A DNA stretch of 64,000 nucleotides from Aureimonas mangrovi (lineage in GTDB: Bacteria; Pseudomonadota; Alphaproteobacteria; Rhizobiales; Rhizobiaceae): contig NZ_CP059692.1 of the NCBI RefSeq assembly GCF_014058705.1, positions 1,989,001 through 2,053,000 of the forward strand, read 5' to 3'. Below the pieces are notes generated by a model that searched no databases, was not told the DNA's origin, and saw nothing but the letters and a program-made list of their open reading frames with translations. The position numbers and the translations under genes are program-made. Shown here one piece after another: positions 19,182 to 28,494 of the stretch (within the stretch, counting starts at the first letter, position 1; every line of letters begins with the position of its first letter).

Positions 19182-20429
19182 ATGAGCCAGTACAAGTCCG
19201 ATTTCCTGCGCGTTCTCGACGAGCGGGGCTTCATCCATCAGATCTCGGACCCCGAGGGCCTCGACGCGCTTGCGATGAAGGGACCGATCACCGGCTATGT
19301 CGGCTACGACGCGACCGCGACGTCGATCCACATCGGCAATTTGATCACCGTCACCATGCTCTACTGGCTGCAGGAGACCGGCCACAAGGCGATCAGCCTC
19401 ATGGGCGGGGGCACGTCGATGGTGGGCGATCCGTCGTTCCGCGACGACCAGCGCCAGCTCCTGACCCCTGAGCAGATCCAGACGAACATCGACGGCATCC
19501 AGCGGGTCTTCGGCAACATCCTGAACTACGGCGGCTCCAACCCCGCCATCATGGTCAACAATGCCGAATGGCTTTTGAAGCTCAACTACCTCGAATTCCT
19601 GCGGGACGTCGGCCGGCACTTCTCCGTCAACCGCATGCTGTCCTTCGATTCGGTGAAGCTCAGGCTCGACCGCGAGCAGTCGCTGAGCTTTCTCGAATTC
19701 AACTACATGATCATGCAGGGTTACGACTTCACCGAGCTTAACCGGCGCTACGGCACCGTGTTGCAGATGGGCGGCTCGGACCAATGGGGCAACATCATCA
19801 ACGGCGTCGACCTGTCGCACCGTATGGGCGGCCCGCAGCTCTACGCGCTGACGACGCCGCTTCTGACGAAGTCCTCCGGCGAGAAGATGGGCAAGTCCGC
19901 CTCCGGAGCCGTGTGGCTGAACGGCGACCTCTTCAGCCCCTATGATTTCTGGCAGTACTGGCGCAACACCGAGGACGCCGATGTAGGCCGCTTCCTGAAG
20001 ATATTCACGCGCCTGCCGCTGGACGAGATCGCCAAGCTCGCGAGCCTCGGCGGATCGGAGCTCAACGAGGCCAAGAAGATCCTCGCCACGGAAGCGACGG
20101 CCATCGTTCACGGACGCGAAGCTGCCGAAAAGTCCGCCGAAACCGCGCGGATCGCCTTCGAGGAAGGTTCGCTCGCAGTGGATCTGCCGACGATCGAGGT
20201 CGCACGCGGCGAACTCTCGGGCGGTCTTGGCGTCTTGACGCTACTGGTCCGAGCCGGCCTTGCCGGCTCCAACGGCGAGGCGCGCCGTCACATCCAGGGC
20301 GGCGCGGTGCGCGTCAACGACGCCTCCGTTTCGGATGAGCGCCAGACGGTCGACGACGCCGATCTTCGCGAAGGCGTCGTGAAGCTCTCGGTCGGGCGCA
20401 AGAAGCACGTTCTCGTGCGCCCGGCCTGA
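19182..20429 (+). CDS. tyrS: Tyrosyl-tRNA synthetase
   Basis: Charges tRNA-Tyr with tyrosine. The 415-residue class I synthetase has the HIGH-type motif SIHIGNL at about 45-51, GGSDQWGNI in the tyrosine-binding region, the KMSKS-type GEKMGKSA, and a C-terminal S4 RNA-binding domain (about 345-415, with [16 protein letters not shown]). The frame is open upstream, but [17 protein letters not shown] is the family start. A strong terminator follows. Confidence 0.97.
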   Translation: MSQYKSDFLRVLDERGFIHQISDPEGLDALAMKGPITGYVGYDATATSIHIGNLITVTMLYWLQETGHKAISLMGGGTSMVGDPSFRDDQRQLLTPEQIQTNIDGIQRVFGNILNYGGSNPAIMVNNAEWLLKLNYLEFLRDVGRHFSVNRMLSFDSVKLRLDREQSLSFLEFNYMIMQGYDFTELNRRYGTVLQMGGSDQWGNIINGVDLSHRMGGPQLYALTTPLLTKSSGEKMGKSASGAVWLNGDLFSPYDFWQYWRNTEDADVGRFLKIFTRLPLDEIAKLASLGGSELNEAKKILATEATAIVHGREAAEKSAETARIAFEEGSLAVDLPTIEVARGELSGGLGVLTLLVRAGLAGSNGEARRHIQGGAVRVNDASVSDERQTVDDADLREGVVKLSVGRKKHVLVRPA

Positions 20430-20455
20430 CCGCAGGCCGGCCGCCGTCGAATCCG

Positions 20456-20485
20456 GGGCGCCCTCTGGGCGCCCTTTCTTTGTTT
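20456..20485. terminator. Hairpin terminator between convergent tyrS and the AsmA-like gene
   Basis: GGGCGCCC (20456-20463), itself a palindrome, repeats at 20467-20474 across a TCT loop, giving an 8-bp stem followed by TTTCTTTGTTT on the plus strand. It ends at the stop of the convergent gene, so it mainly serves tyrS. Confidence 0.85.
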
Positions 20486-23400
20486 CAGTATTCGAAGATC
20501 TGCCGGAAGACGCCGGGGGCGACGAGCGAGATCGGGTTCACCGTCAGCGTCGGCGAGGCAAAATTGCCGGAGAGCTGGTAGGTGATCCCGAGGAGCCCGC
20601 CCTCGTTGCCGTTACCCAGGATCTGGCCCACCAGCGGCAGCGCGCCGAAGATGCGGTTCACCGTATAGGCGGGCATGAACGAGCCGGCGATGTCGATGCG
20701 GCTCTGGCTGTCGTAGAGTGTGCCCTCGAAGCTCGACCCGAAGATCGGCCCGCGGATGATGCCGTTGCGCGCCGCGAGCCTGCCGTCGGCATAAAGAAGC
20801 TCCGCCGAGGCCTGGTCGAAGAAGGCGCGGCTCGTGCGCAGATCCTTGCCGACCGCCTGGCTGAGGCTCTGCTGCCCGGGCGCGGGAGACGAGCCCACGA
20901 AACGCTCGAGGCGCGGCTCGTCCACGATGGTGAAGTTCGCGAGTTGGAGGCGGCCGACATAGCGCCCCTCGGCAGTGCCCGAGAGATCGAGGCTGCCGGC
21001 ACCGCCGTCCATGTTTCCGTAGACGCCGGCAAAGCCAACGAAGGCACCCAGATCCTCGCTCGCGATGCGGATCGCCTGCCGTTCGCCGCGTGGCGAAAGG
21101 TCCGCACGCACCACGCCCGCCCCGATCCGGCCCGTGAGGGAGAGCGCCGCGACGCGCCCCTCGTAGCTCGCGTAGTTGACGGAGACGCCCTCCATCACCC
21201 GCTCGTCGAAGCCGCGCACGCGGTCGATCCGTGCCTCGATGTCGAAGGTCTGGCCGCTGCGGTTCGGCTCGCGCGAGCGGCCGGCATCGTTGCGCAATTG
21301 CTGGAGAAGCGGACGGGCGTCGAACTGCGTGCCCTCGACCGAGACCGAAAACCCGTTGGAGCTCCGCTGCATCGCCAGCGAAACCGCATCCCCCGGGTTC
21401 AGCGCGATGTCGCCCAACCGCGCAGACGAAAGGCCTCTTCCGTCGACCACGGCCGAGCCACTTGCGGAGAATCCGTCGCCCGTCAGACGCATGTCGCCGA
21501 GCCGCATCTCTTCGCCGTTCTGCTCGATCGAAAGGTCGAGCTTACCAGCGATGCCCGGCCCCTTGCGCCAGGCGATGGCCGGGATGGAGAGCCCGGTGCG
21601 CGTGAGGTCGAGCGTGGCGCGCAGGCCTGATGCGTCCTGGCGCAGCTCGCCTGCGATGGAGCCCTCCAGCGAGCCGGCGAGCGCCGGCACGATCTCGGTC
21701 GCCTTGCTTGCGGAGATATCGAGGTCGATGTCCACAGCCCGCTCCACAGTCGGGCTTTGGCCGACGGGGAAGCTCGCCGCAATCGTTGCGGGGATTGCAT
21801 CCATCATGCCCGTAAGATTGGCACGCGCCGCGCCCGGGTCGACCGCAACCTCCCCCGACAGATGCTCGAAGCGCCGTCCTTCGATGGGCTTCGTGACAGA
21901 AGCGTCCATCAACTCGGCGATCACGCTCCAGTCCTGAAGCTGGTCAGCCGGTTCGAGATCCTGGCTGAGCCGCAGCGAGACATCGGCCTTGGCATGTCCG
22001 GTGCCCGTCGCATCCTGCGGCGTGAAGTCGAGGGCGCGAAGGGCGCGGATCGGGTGTGCGTCAGCGATGCGAAGGAGGTCGCCTGCCCCCCCGGAGACGT
22101 CGATCGCGATGTCCAGCAACGCGTCGCGCCGGTTGCCGTCGCGCGGCTTGGTGAAAGTCAGGGTCGAGGTGCCGAGCGCAGCCGCGTCATGGCCCTCTAT
22201 CATCGCGTCCTGCGCGGTGATGACCGTGCGCGTGCCGCGCAGGCGTACATTGCCGTTGGTGTTGTAGAGGCGCGGAAGTTCGCCGAGGGTGGAGAGATCG
22301 GCCCCTTCGACCGCGACATCGACGGCGATCTCGCGCGGTCGGGCCTCGCCCCCGGGCCCGAACGCACGGCCGAAGCGCTCCCGCGCGACATCGAGGCGGA
22401 TCGATGCCTGCGGCACCCGCCCCTCGTCGCCGAGATTGTCCACCACCCAGCCGCGCGCACGGCCCGCGATGTTGAAGGGCCAGAGCGCCTTGACGGTGGG
22501 GGCATCGAGGGTGGTGCCCTCGATCGTCAGGCTGCTGCGGGCCTGAGGCGCCGAAAGGTCGAGTACGCCCGTCCCGGCCAGCCGGTTTTCGCCGGACCGA
22601 AGGTCGAGGCTGGAAAGCTCGAAGCGCCCGGCCGAGAGGTTGACGACGCCCGCGACCGAGACGTCGGCCCGTATCGGCTCGTCCGCCTCCTCGGGCAAGC
22701 CGATGCGCGAGGCGAGATCGCGCGCCGCGGCCTCAAAGCGCAGTTCCTCGCCGTCTTCGCCCGCCACGGCCTCCACCTGGCCGGTGAGGCCGAAGGAGAC
22801 GTCGGCAAAGCGCATGCGGCTCGGCGCGACCTCGATCCGGTCGGCGCCCTCCTCGTGTCGAAGGCGCAGGGCGATCTCCTCGACGCGGGTGTGGTTCCGG
22901 CCCGCCTGCACGGCGCCCGGCCCGACGGTCATCGTGAGCTCGGAGGAAAGCTTATCGGTCTCGCTCGAGCGCGAGACGCTCATCGTGAGGGCCAGATCTG
23001 CATCGGTCGCGAAGGGGCGGTCGTCGCGCGGATCGTCGGCCGGCCCAGGCGGCACGACGAGGCCGAGGTCGACCGGACCGGACCGCAGGCTGATAGCGTC
23101 CAGCCGGGCATCCTCGTCGAACTCGGCCCGCCCGTCCAAGGCCAGCGGAAGGCGGCCGAGCGTGACGGCCGCCGAAAGATCGAGCGTGCCACCGCCGTCG
23201 CGGCGCAGTTCGGCGAACTGCACATGGCCGGGCCGCCCCTCGCCGAGCGGGCCGGGAAGGCCCTCGATCGCGATGTCGCGGAACGCCAGCGCGTCGAAGC
23301 GCAGGGCATTCAGCGTCGAAAGCTGGCGCTCCAGCGCGACGACGGCGCCATCCGCCATCTGGGAGACCGAACGCCCTTCCTGCGGCGGCTCGGCCGACTG

Positions 23401-23790
23401 GCCGGAAAGGAATGCGCCAAGATCGATCTCCGCGCCCTCGATCTCCAGCCTGCCGAATTCGAGCCCCCCGCCCAGAAGCGGCATCAGCCGTACGGCGACG
23501 CCGATGCGGTCGATGCGCGTCGGCGGTTCGGTGCCGTCCGCGCGCGAAAGCGTCACGCCTTCCCAGCCGATGGCGAGCGTGCCGTCCCCGCGCATCTCGA
23601 AGCTCTGTTCGCCGAGATCGCCGACATAGGAGGGGCCGAGAAGGCGTGCGATCGTCGCCTGCGTCCGCTCGCGCGCGAAGCGATTGCCCGGTTCTGTGAA
23701 GACCACGAAGGCCACGGCACCGAGCGCCAGTATGACGAGAACGAGCGCGAGGCTCAGCGCCGCGACGAGAAGGCGACCCGCGAGCCTCAT
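20485..23790 (-). CDS. AsmA-like / DUF3971 large envelope protein
   Basis: A 1101-residue protein with an N-terminal transmembrane anchor (hydrophobic segment LLVAALSLALVLVILALGAVAFVVF at about 6-30) and a long, beta-rich, presumably periplasmic body. It matches the YhdP/AsmA style of rhizobial DUF3971 proteins, including the C-terminal AsmA-like region ending LSGNFASPTLTVNPISLVAPGVFRQ. AsmA-like proteins are thought to bridge the envelope for phospholipid transport; assigning that here is by family only. I start at the ATG at 23790, so that the membrane segment is near the N-terminus; upstream codons look non-conserved. It is convergent with tyrS and divergent from the peroxiredoxin gene. 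Confidence 0.88.
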   Translation of the reverse strand: MRLAGRLLVAALSLALVLVILALGAVAFVVFTEPGNRFARERTQATIARLLGPSYVGDLGEQSFEMRGDGTLAIGWEGVTLSRADGTEPPTRIDRIGVAVRLMPLLGGGLEFGRLEIEGAEIDLGAFLSGQSAEPPQEGRSVSQMADGAVVALERQLSTLNALRFDALAFRDIAIEGLPGPLGEGRPGHVQFAELRRDGGGTLDLSAAVTLGRLPLALDGRAEFDEDARLDAISLRSGPVDLGLVVPPGPADDPRDDRPFATDADLALTMSVSRSSETDKLSSELTMTVGPGAVQAGRNHTRVEEIALRLRHEEGADRIEVAPSRMRFADVSFGLTGQVEAVAGEDGEELRFEAAARDLASRIGLPEEADEPIRADVSVAGVVNLSAGRFELSSLDLRSGENRLAGTGVLDLSAPQARSSLTIEGTTLDAPTVKALWPFNIAGRARGWVVDNLGDEGRVPQASIRLDVARERFGRAFGPGGEARPREIAVDVAVEGADLSTLGELPRLYNTNGNVRLRGTRTVITAQDAMIEGHDAAALGTSTLTFTKPRDGNRRDALLDIAIDVSGGAGDLLRIADAHPIRALRALDFTPQDATGTGHAKADVSLRLSQDLEPADQLQDWSVIAELMDASVTKPIEGRRFEHLSGEVAVDPGAARANLTGMMDAIPATIAASFPVGQSPTVERAVDIDLDISASKATEIVPALAGSLEGSIAGELRQDASGLRATLDLTRTGLSIPAIAWRKGPGIAGKLDLSIEQNGEEMRLGDMRLTGDGFSASGSAVVDGRGLSSARLGDIALNPGDAVSLAMQRSSNGFSVSVEGTQFDARPLLQQLRNDAGRSREPNRSGQTFDIEARIDRVRGFDERVMEGVSVNYASYEGRVAALSLTGRIGAGVVRADLSPRGERQAIRIASEDLGAFVGFAGVYGNMDGGAGSLDLSGTAEGRYVGRLQLANFTIVDEPRLERFVGSSPAPGQQSLSQAVGKDLRTSRAFFDQASAELLYADGRLAARNGIIRGPIFGSSFEGTLYDSQSRIDIAGSFMPAYTVNRIFGALPLVGQILGNGNEGGLLGITYQLSGNFASPTLTVNPISLVAPGVFRQIFEY

Positions 23791-24005
23791 ACCGTGCCGA
23801 GGACCCGCGGAAGGGTGGCAGCTGCACGATCGAAGAGGCGACGCAACGCGCGAGGACACCCGGATACGATCATGTGCAGGTTCATCGTCGGCTTCGCTCC
23901 GCTTTCGGTTTGTCGGCCCGGCCCGGTCGCGGCCGGGAGTGCCTGAATCGAACGGATACGGTAGGAGACATCTTCCACTTCATATGGCCGAAAGGAAGGC
24001 GTTCC

Positions 24006-24485
24006 ATGCCGACGATCCACGAAGGCGACCCCTGCCCCGACTTCTCCCTGCCTCTGGCTGGCGGCGGCACGATCGGGCTCGACGACTTCAAGGGCCGCCC
24101 CTTCGTCCTCTATTTCTACCCCAAGGACGACACGGCCGGTTGCACGGTCGAGGCGAAGGACTTTTCGACGTTTTCGCCTGCCTTCGAGGAGATCGGCGTC
24201 AAGGTGCTCGGTGTCTCGCCCGACCCCGTCGCCTCGCACGACAAGTTTCGCGCCAAGCACGACCTCACCATCCGCCTAGCAGCCGACGAGGACAAGGCGC
24301 TGATCGGCGCCTTCGGGCTCTGGGTCGAGAAGAGCATGTACGGGCGGACCTATATGGGCGTCGAACGCGCGACCGCGCTCGTTGACGCCGGCGGCCGGAT
24401 CGCCCGCCTCTGGTCGAAGGTCAAGGTGAAGGGCCATGCCGAGGAGGTTCTGGAGACCGCTCGCGCCCTTGGAGCCTTGGCGTGA
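24006..24485 (+). CDS. bcp: Peroxiredoxin, Bcp/PrxQ family
   Basis: Thiol peroxidase that reduces hydroperoxides, 159 residues. The peroxidatic cysteine is Cys46 in DDTAGCTVEAKDF, preceded by YFYPKDDT as in Bcp. The second cysteine found five residues later in E. coli Bcp is Lys here, so this is the form without that resolving cysteine; the only other cysteine I see is Cys10 in GDPCPDFS. AAGGAAGG precedes the ATG. The stop overlaps the GTG start of the next gene. Confidence 0.94.
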   Translation: MPTIHEGDPCPDFSLPLAGGGTIGLDDFKGRPFVLYFYPKDDTAGCTVEAKDFSTFSPAFEEIGVKVLGVSPDPVASHDKFRAKHDLTIRLAADEDKALIGAFGLWVEKSMYGRTYMGVERATALVDAGGRIARLWSKVKVKGHAEEVLETARALGALA

Positions 24486-25300
24486 GCGCTTGCGCACGCA
24501 GCCTGCGCGGCGCGGCCATCGCCGCTCTTTCGGCCCCCGTCCTCGAGGACAAGCTGGCGCTGACGGAGGACGCGGGGGCACGCTGGTTCGCGCGGCGCCT
24601 CGGCCTGCACGCCCCCGCCGACGGGCCGCTGCCGACGCGCCCCGGGCGCCCGGCCAAGCCCGACCTCGTCGCACCGCGGCATGTCCCGCGCCGCTCCGCC
24701 CACACGCTGGACGGGCGGCTCGCGATGATCCACGCGCTCGCCCATATCGAGCTAAACGCCATCGATCTCGCTCTCGACATCGTCGCGCGCTTTGCCGGCG
24801 AGCGCGTGCCGCGTTCCTTCTTCGATGGCTGGATGACCGTGGCGATGGAGGAGGCCAAGCATTTCCGCCTCCTGTCGACGCGGCTCGTGGAACTCGGCTC
24901 CTTCTACGGTGCGCAGCCCGCCCATGACGGGCTCTGGCAGGCCGTCGGCGTCACCGCCCACGACCTTGGCGCCCGGCTCGCAGTGGTGCCGCTGATTCTG
25001 GAGGCGCGCGGGCTGGACGTGACGCCGTCCCTGCTCGTGAAGCTGCGCGAGGCAGGTGACGAGGAGACGGCCGCGATCCTCGAAATCATCTACAACGACG
25101 AGAAGAAGCACGTCGCGATCGGCGCCAAATGGTTCCGCTTCCTATGTGCCCGGCAGGGGCTCGACCCGGCGGCGCGTTTTCAGGAGTTGGTGCGCCAATG
25201 CTTCCGCGGCGACGTCAAGCCGCCCTTCAACGATCGCGCACGCGCCGAGGCCGGCCTGACGCCGACCTTCTATCGCTCGCTTTCCCCGCTTTCGAGCTGA
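24482..25300 (+). CDS. DUF455 ferritin-like domain protein
   Basis: A 272-residue protein of the DUF455 family, predicted ferritin-like four-helix di-iron proteins related to MiaE; the function is unproven. Candidate metal ligands are Glu and His in AHIELNAIDLALD, MEEAKHFRLL and EIIYNDEKKHVAIG, the spacing expected for a di-iron site. It starts with GTG overlapping the bcp stop (GTGA), so it is probably coupled to the peroxiredoxin. This would fit a redox or iron-related role. Confidence 0.9.
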   Translation: MSACARSLRGAAIAALSAPVLEDKLALTEDAGARWFARRLGLHAPADGPLPTRPGRPAKPDLVAPRHVPRRSAHTLDGRLAMIHALAHIELNAIDLALDIVARFAGERVPRSFFDGWMTVAMEEAKHFRLLSTRLVELGSFYGAQPAHDGLWQAVGVTAHDLGARLAVVPLILEARGLDVTPSLLVKLREAGDEETAAILEIIYNDEKKHVAIGAKWFRFLCARQGLDPAARFQELVRQCFRGDVKPPFNDRARAEAGLTPTFYRSLSPLSS

Positions 25301-25385
25301 ACGCACGGCGGAGGACTCACCGATCCTTAACCCTAACGATGCGTAATGGCTGCGTCAGATCGCTCTCTTCCTGCCCCGGATCGCC

Positions 25386-26615
25386 ATGAAGCCCGCCTCG
25401 CGACCCCCGCTCTTCGAGACCGTTCGCCCGGCCCACACGCTGACGATCTCGTCAGGCGCGCGCACACGCAGTATTCGCCTGCGCCCCTGGGCACTGAAGA
25501 CCGGGATCGCCGCTCTCGCTCTGTCGGCCACCGGCTGCGTGGCGCTCGCCGCACTCATCCTGTCGGGAGACAATGTCGCCGCTGCCTTCAAGGCGCGTGA
25601 GGCGCGCACCGTCTCGGCCTACGAGGAGCGGATTTCCGACCTTCGCCGTCAGCTCGACCACGCCGCCAGCCGTCAGGTCGTCGAGCAGCAGCGTATTGCG
25701 GCGCGCATGGAGACCATCCTCGAGCGTCAGCGTGCCATCGAGGCGCGCGCCGAGCTGATGGCCCCTCTCGTGGAGGAGGCGCGTCCCGCCGTCCTGACGC
25801 CGGCACCTGCTGCGTCCGCCTATGCAGCGGAACCTGCGCCTGCCCGCATGCCCTTCGAGGGGTTCGATCTGCGCACGGATCGCGCGAGCGATGCTCGCCT
25901 CGCTCTGGTCGAGGACGCCCCGCGAGACGTGCTGCTCGACACGATCGAAGCGAAGCTTGCCGTCGCCGAACGCCATCAGGCAGCCGAGCTCGACCGCCTC
26001 GCCGCCGAAGTGGAAATGCGCGCGGCGCAGGCCGCGTCCGTCATCGAACAGGCCGGCTACACCGTGCCGGCGGACGCTTCGGCGATGGGCGGCATTTTCA
26101 TTCCGCTTGGGTCGGCCGGATCAGAGAAGGCCGACGAAGGCATCGCCCGTCTTTCCGGCGCGCTCGTCGAGCTTCGCCTTTCGCGCGAGGTGGCCAGCAG
26201 CCTGCCCCTCGGTCGGCCGGTCAATGGTGCCCGGCGCTCCAGCGCCTTCGGCGTACGCACCGATCCGTTCCTGCGCCGCCAAGCTCTGCACTCCGGCGTC
26301 GACTACGCCGCACGGACCGGCTCCCCCGTGCTCGCCACCGGCGACGGCGAGGTCGTTCGGGCAGGTCGCAACGGAGGATACGGGCTCGCCGTCGAGATCC
26401 GCCACCCGTCCGGCCATATTACCCGCTACGCGCATCTGTCCGCGATCGATGTCGCCTTGGGCGATCTGGTGGAGCGTGGCGAGACGGTTGGTCGTGTCGG
26501 CTCGACCGGGCGCAGCACCGGTCCGCATCTCCACTACGAGGTGCTCAACGAAGGCACGGCCGTCGATCCGGCACCCTATCTCAACGCCGGGCGCGGCCTC
26601 GAGATGCTTCTCTAG
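25386..26615 (+). CDS. M23-family murein metallopeptidase, membrane-anchored
   Basis: A 409-residue LytM/M23 peptidase. After a basic N-terminus there is one membrane segment (about 38-61), a coiled-coil region (about 65-120, EERISDLRRQLDHA onward), a variable Ala/Pro-rich section and a C-terminal M23 domain from about 300. The domain has HSGVDYA, GLAVEIRHPSGH, YAHLS and the zinc ligand motif HLHYE, so it looks catalytically competent for cleaving peptidoglycan cross-links. The predicted location is periplasmic. The stop overlaps that of the convergent DUF192 gene by four bases. Confidence 0.93.
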   Translation: MKPASRPPLFETVRPAHTLTISSGARTRSIRLRPWALKTGIAALALSATGCVALAALILSGDNVAAAFKAREARTVSAYEERISDLRRQLDHAASRQVVEQQRIAARMETILERQRAIEARAELMAPLVEEARPAVLTPAPAASAYAAEPAPARMPFEGFDLRTDRASDARLALVEDAPRDVLLDTIEAKLAVAERHQAAELDRLAAEVEMRAAQAASVIEQAGYTVPADASAMGGIFIPLGSAGSEKADEGIARLSGALVELRLSREVASSLPLGRPVNGARRSSAFGVRTDPFLRRQALHSGVDYAARTGSPVLATGDGEVVRAGRNGGYGLAVEIRHPSGHITRYAHLSAIDVALGDLVERGETVGRVGSTGRSTGPHLHYEVLNEGTAVDPAPYLNAGRGLEMLL

Positions 26616-27088
26616 CGCGTGCCGATGACGGGGTGGACCAGACGGTCCCCCACCGCGACGCCGTAGTCCTGAGCTGCCCCGCCGTTGAGTTCCAGCACGT
26701 AACGCACCGGTTCGCTCGACGGGATCGGCGTCAGGGAGAACGGGCGGGCGTTGCGCGCGATCGTTGCGACACTCCCGTCTTCTCGCAGGAAAAGCATGTC
26801 GAGCGGGATCAGCGTGTTCTTCATCCACATGGAGACCGGCTGGGTCTCGTCGAAGACGAAGAGCATGCCGTGGTCCTCGTCCAGGCTCTCGCGGTGCATC
26901 AGGCCGGTCGCCCGCGTGTCCGGCGTGTCCACGACCTCAACCTCGATGCGGTGAGTGCCCCCTTGCGTGACGAGGGTCGCGCTCGAGCCGATCGAGTTGG
27001 TCGTGAAGACGAAGACCGAGGCGACGGCGAGGACCAGCACCAGCGCCAGGACGCGCCAGTTGCGGCCGGCAGCGGCGAGCGCGCCCAT
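26612..27088 (-). CDS. DUF192 family protein
   Basis: A 158-residue DUF192 protein with an N-terminal membrane anchor or signal (LALVLVLAVASVFVF, about 13-28). The family core is visible: TRATGLMHRESLDEDHGMLF, SMWMKNTLIPLDMLF and YVLELNGG. Function is unknown. The ATG overlaps the stop of the cold-shock gene by one base (TGATG), so the two are probably cotranscribed. Confidence 0.92.
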   Translation of the reverse strand: MGALAAAGRNWRVLALVLVLAVASVFVFTTNSIGSSATLVTQGGTHRIEVEVVDTPDTRATGLMHRESLDEDHGMLFVFDETQPVSMWMKNTLIPLDMLFLREDGSVATIARNARPFSLTPIPSSEPVRYVLELNGGAAQDYGVAVGDRLVHPVIGTR

Positions 27089-27705
27089 CAGTGCGACACC
27101 GGATGGACGGGCCCCGAAGCCGGATGGATTTCGGCGGCCATCAGGCCTTTGGCGCCATTACCGAAACGAACCATCACGGTCTGGCCCGGCCGCAGTTCCG
27201 TCATGCCGAATTGGCGAAGGGTTTCCATGTGAATGAAGATGTCCTCGGTCTCTCCGCCGCGTGAAAGGAAGCCGTAGCCCTTCGTGCGATTGAACCATTT
27301 GACGGTGGCATGCTCCAGATCGCTGGTCGCATCGACCTGAACATGGGTGCGCGCCGGCGCCATCTGCGACGGATGCACCGCGGTGGAGGAGTCCATCGAT
27401 ACGACGCGGAAGGCCTGAAGGCCACGATCTCCGCGCATCACCTCGCAGACAAGCCGAGCGCCCTCGATCGCGGTGGCGAAACCATCCCGCCGCAGACAGG
27501 TGACATGCAGGAGGATGTCCTCATCCTCCCCGTCCGGCACGATGAAGCCGAAACCCTTCGCGACGTCGAACCACTTGATCGTGCCCGCCACGACGCGGCA
27601 CTCCACCTCCGGCGTATCGCCGGTGCGCTCGTCGTCCCGCGTTGCCGCGGAGGCCCGCTGCGTCATCGTGGAAATCCCGTCTGGCATCCTCGCCGAATCA
27701 TGCAT
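27088..27705 (-). CDS. Cold-shock protein with two CSD domains
   Basis: An RNA/ssDNA-binding protein of about 205 residues with two cold-shock domains. CSD1 (about 40-105) has [13 protein letters not shown] and [10 protein letters not shown]2 (about 132-195) has [13 protein letters not shown] and DIFIHME, the RNP1 and RNP2 motifs. The start is uncertain: a TTG at 27708 and ATGs at 27705, 27687 and 27666 are all in frame and none has a strong ribosome binding site. The DUF192 gene follows directly. Confidence 0.92.
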   Translation of the reverse strand: MHDSARMPDGISTMTQRASAATRDDERTGDTPEVECRVVAGTIKWFDVAKGFGFIVPDGEDEDILLHVTCLRRDGFATAIEGARLVCEVMRGDRGLQAFRVVSMDSSTAVHPSQMAPARTHVQVDATSDLEHATVKWFNRTKGYGFLSRGGETEDIFIHMETLRQFGMTELRPGQTVMVRFGNGAKGLMAAEIHPASGPVHPVSH

Positions 27706-27900
27706 CAACCAGATTATTCGGCAAGGCGTTCCGTGTCAGCCACCGCCGAACATAGGGCCCCTCACAAGAGCGACAGGACCCTTCCGCAAAGCTTTCCGGG
27801 TCCTCGACTTGAACGAGGCTGGAGCCTGGCCCGTCCCGGACCTTGGCGTGTGCGACAGGCCTGCTATGTGTCGCGGCGTCATCGAACGGAAGGGACAATG

Positions 27901-28341
27901 ATGCGATATCTCCACACGATGGTGCGCGTCGCCGACATCGACAGCGCGCTCGACTTCTGGTGCGGCAAGATGGGCATGGTCGAGACACGCCGGATCGACA
28001 ACGAAGGCGGGCGCTTTACGCTGATCTTCCTCGCAGCGCGTGACGACGAGGAGAGAGGGCGCGCCGATATGGCGCCGTTGCTGGAACTGACGTACAACTG
28101 GGACCCCGAAGAGTATTCGGGCGGGCGCAATTTCGGACATCTCGCCTACGAGGTCGACGACATCTACGAGACCTGCCAGTCGCTGATGGACAAGGGCGTG
28201 ACGATCAACCGTCCGCCGCGCGACGGCAACATGGCTTTCGTGAAGTCCCCAGACGGAATCTCCATCGAACTTCTTCAGAAGGGACCGGCCAAAGAGCCTG
28301 CCGAACCGTGGTCCTCTATGCAGAACACGGGAACGTGGTAA
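27901..28341 (+). CDS. gloA: Lactoylglutathione lyase (glyoxalase I)
   Basis: Converts the methylglyoxal-glutathione hemithioacetal to lactoylglutathione. The 146-residue vicinal-oxygen-chelate protein shows [19 protein letters not shown] at the start (His metal ligand), the glutamate in [17 protein letters not shown] (second His) and SIELLQ (second Glu). GGAAGGGA lies five bases before the second of two adjacent ATGs (27898, 27901), so I prefer 27901. It is divergent from the cold-shock gene across 190 bp. Confidence 0.94.
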   Translation: MRYLHTMVRVADIDSALDFWCGKMGMVETRRIDNEGGRFTLIFLAARDDEERGRADMAPLLELTYNWDPEEYSGGRNFGHLAYEVDDIYETCQSLMDKGVTINRPPRDGNMAFVKSPDGISIELLQKGPAKEPAEPWSSMQNTGTW

Positions 28342-28494
28342 CATCGCTGTCATCCTGACGCCGTAATCGAGCGCCAGTTCTGACCGATGCAGTGAGCGGC
28401 GAGCCGCCTCAGGCTCGCCCCGTCGAGGGGATCGACGTACCGAAAAGCCGGAAGAAGCGCCCCGTCAGAGAGGGGTGCGTCCGGCCACGAGAGG

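Noticed and set aside
21757-23946. Plus-strand open frame of 729 codons opposite the AsmA-like gene
   Set aside because: Antisense shadow; the minus strand has a membrane anchor and AsmA-like C-terminus.
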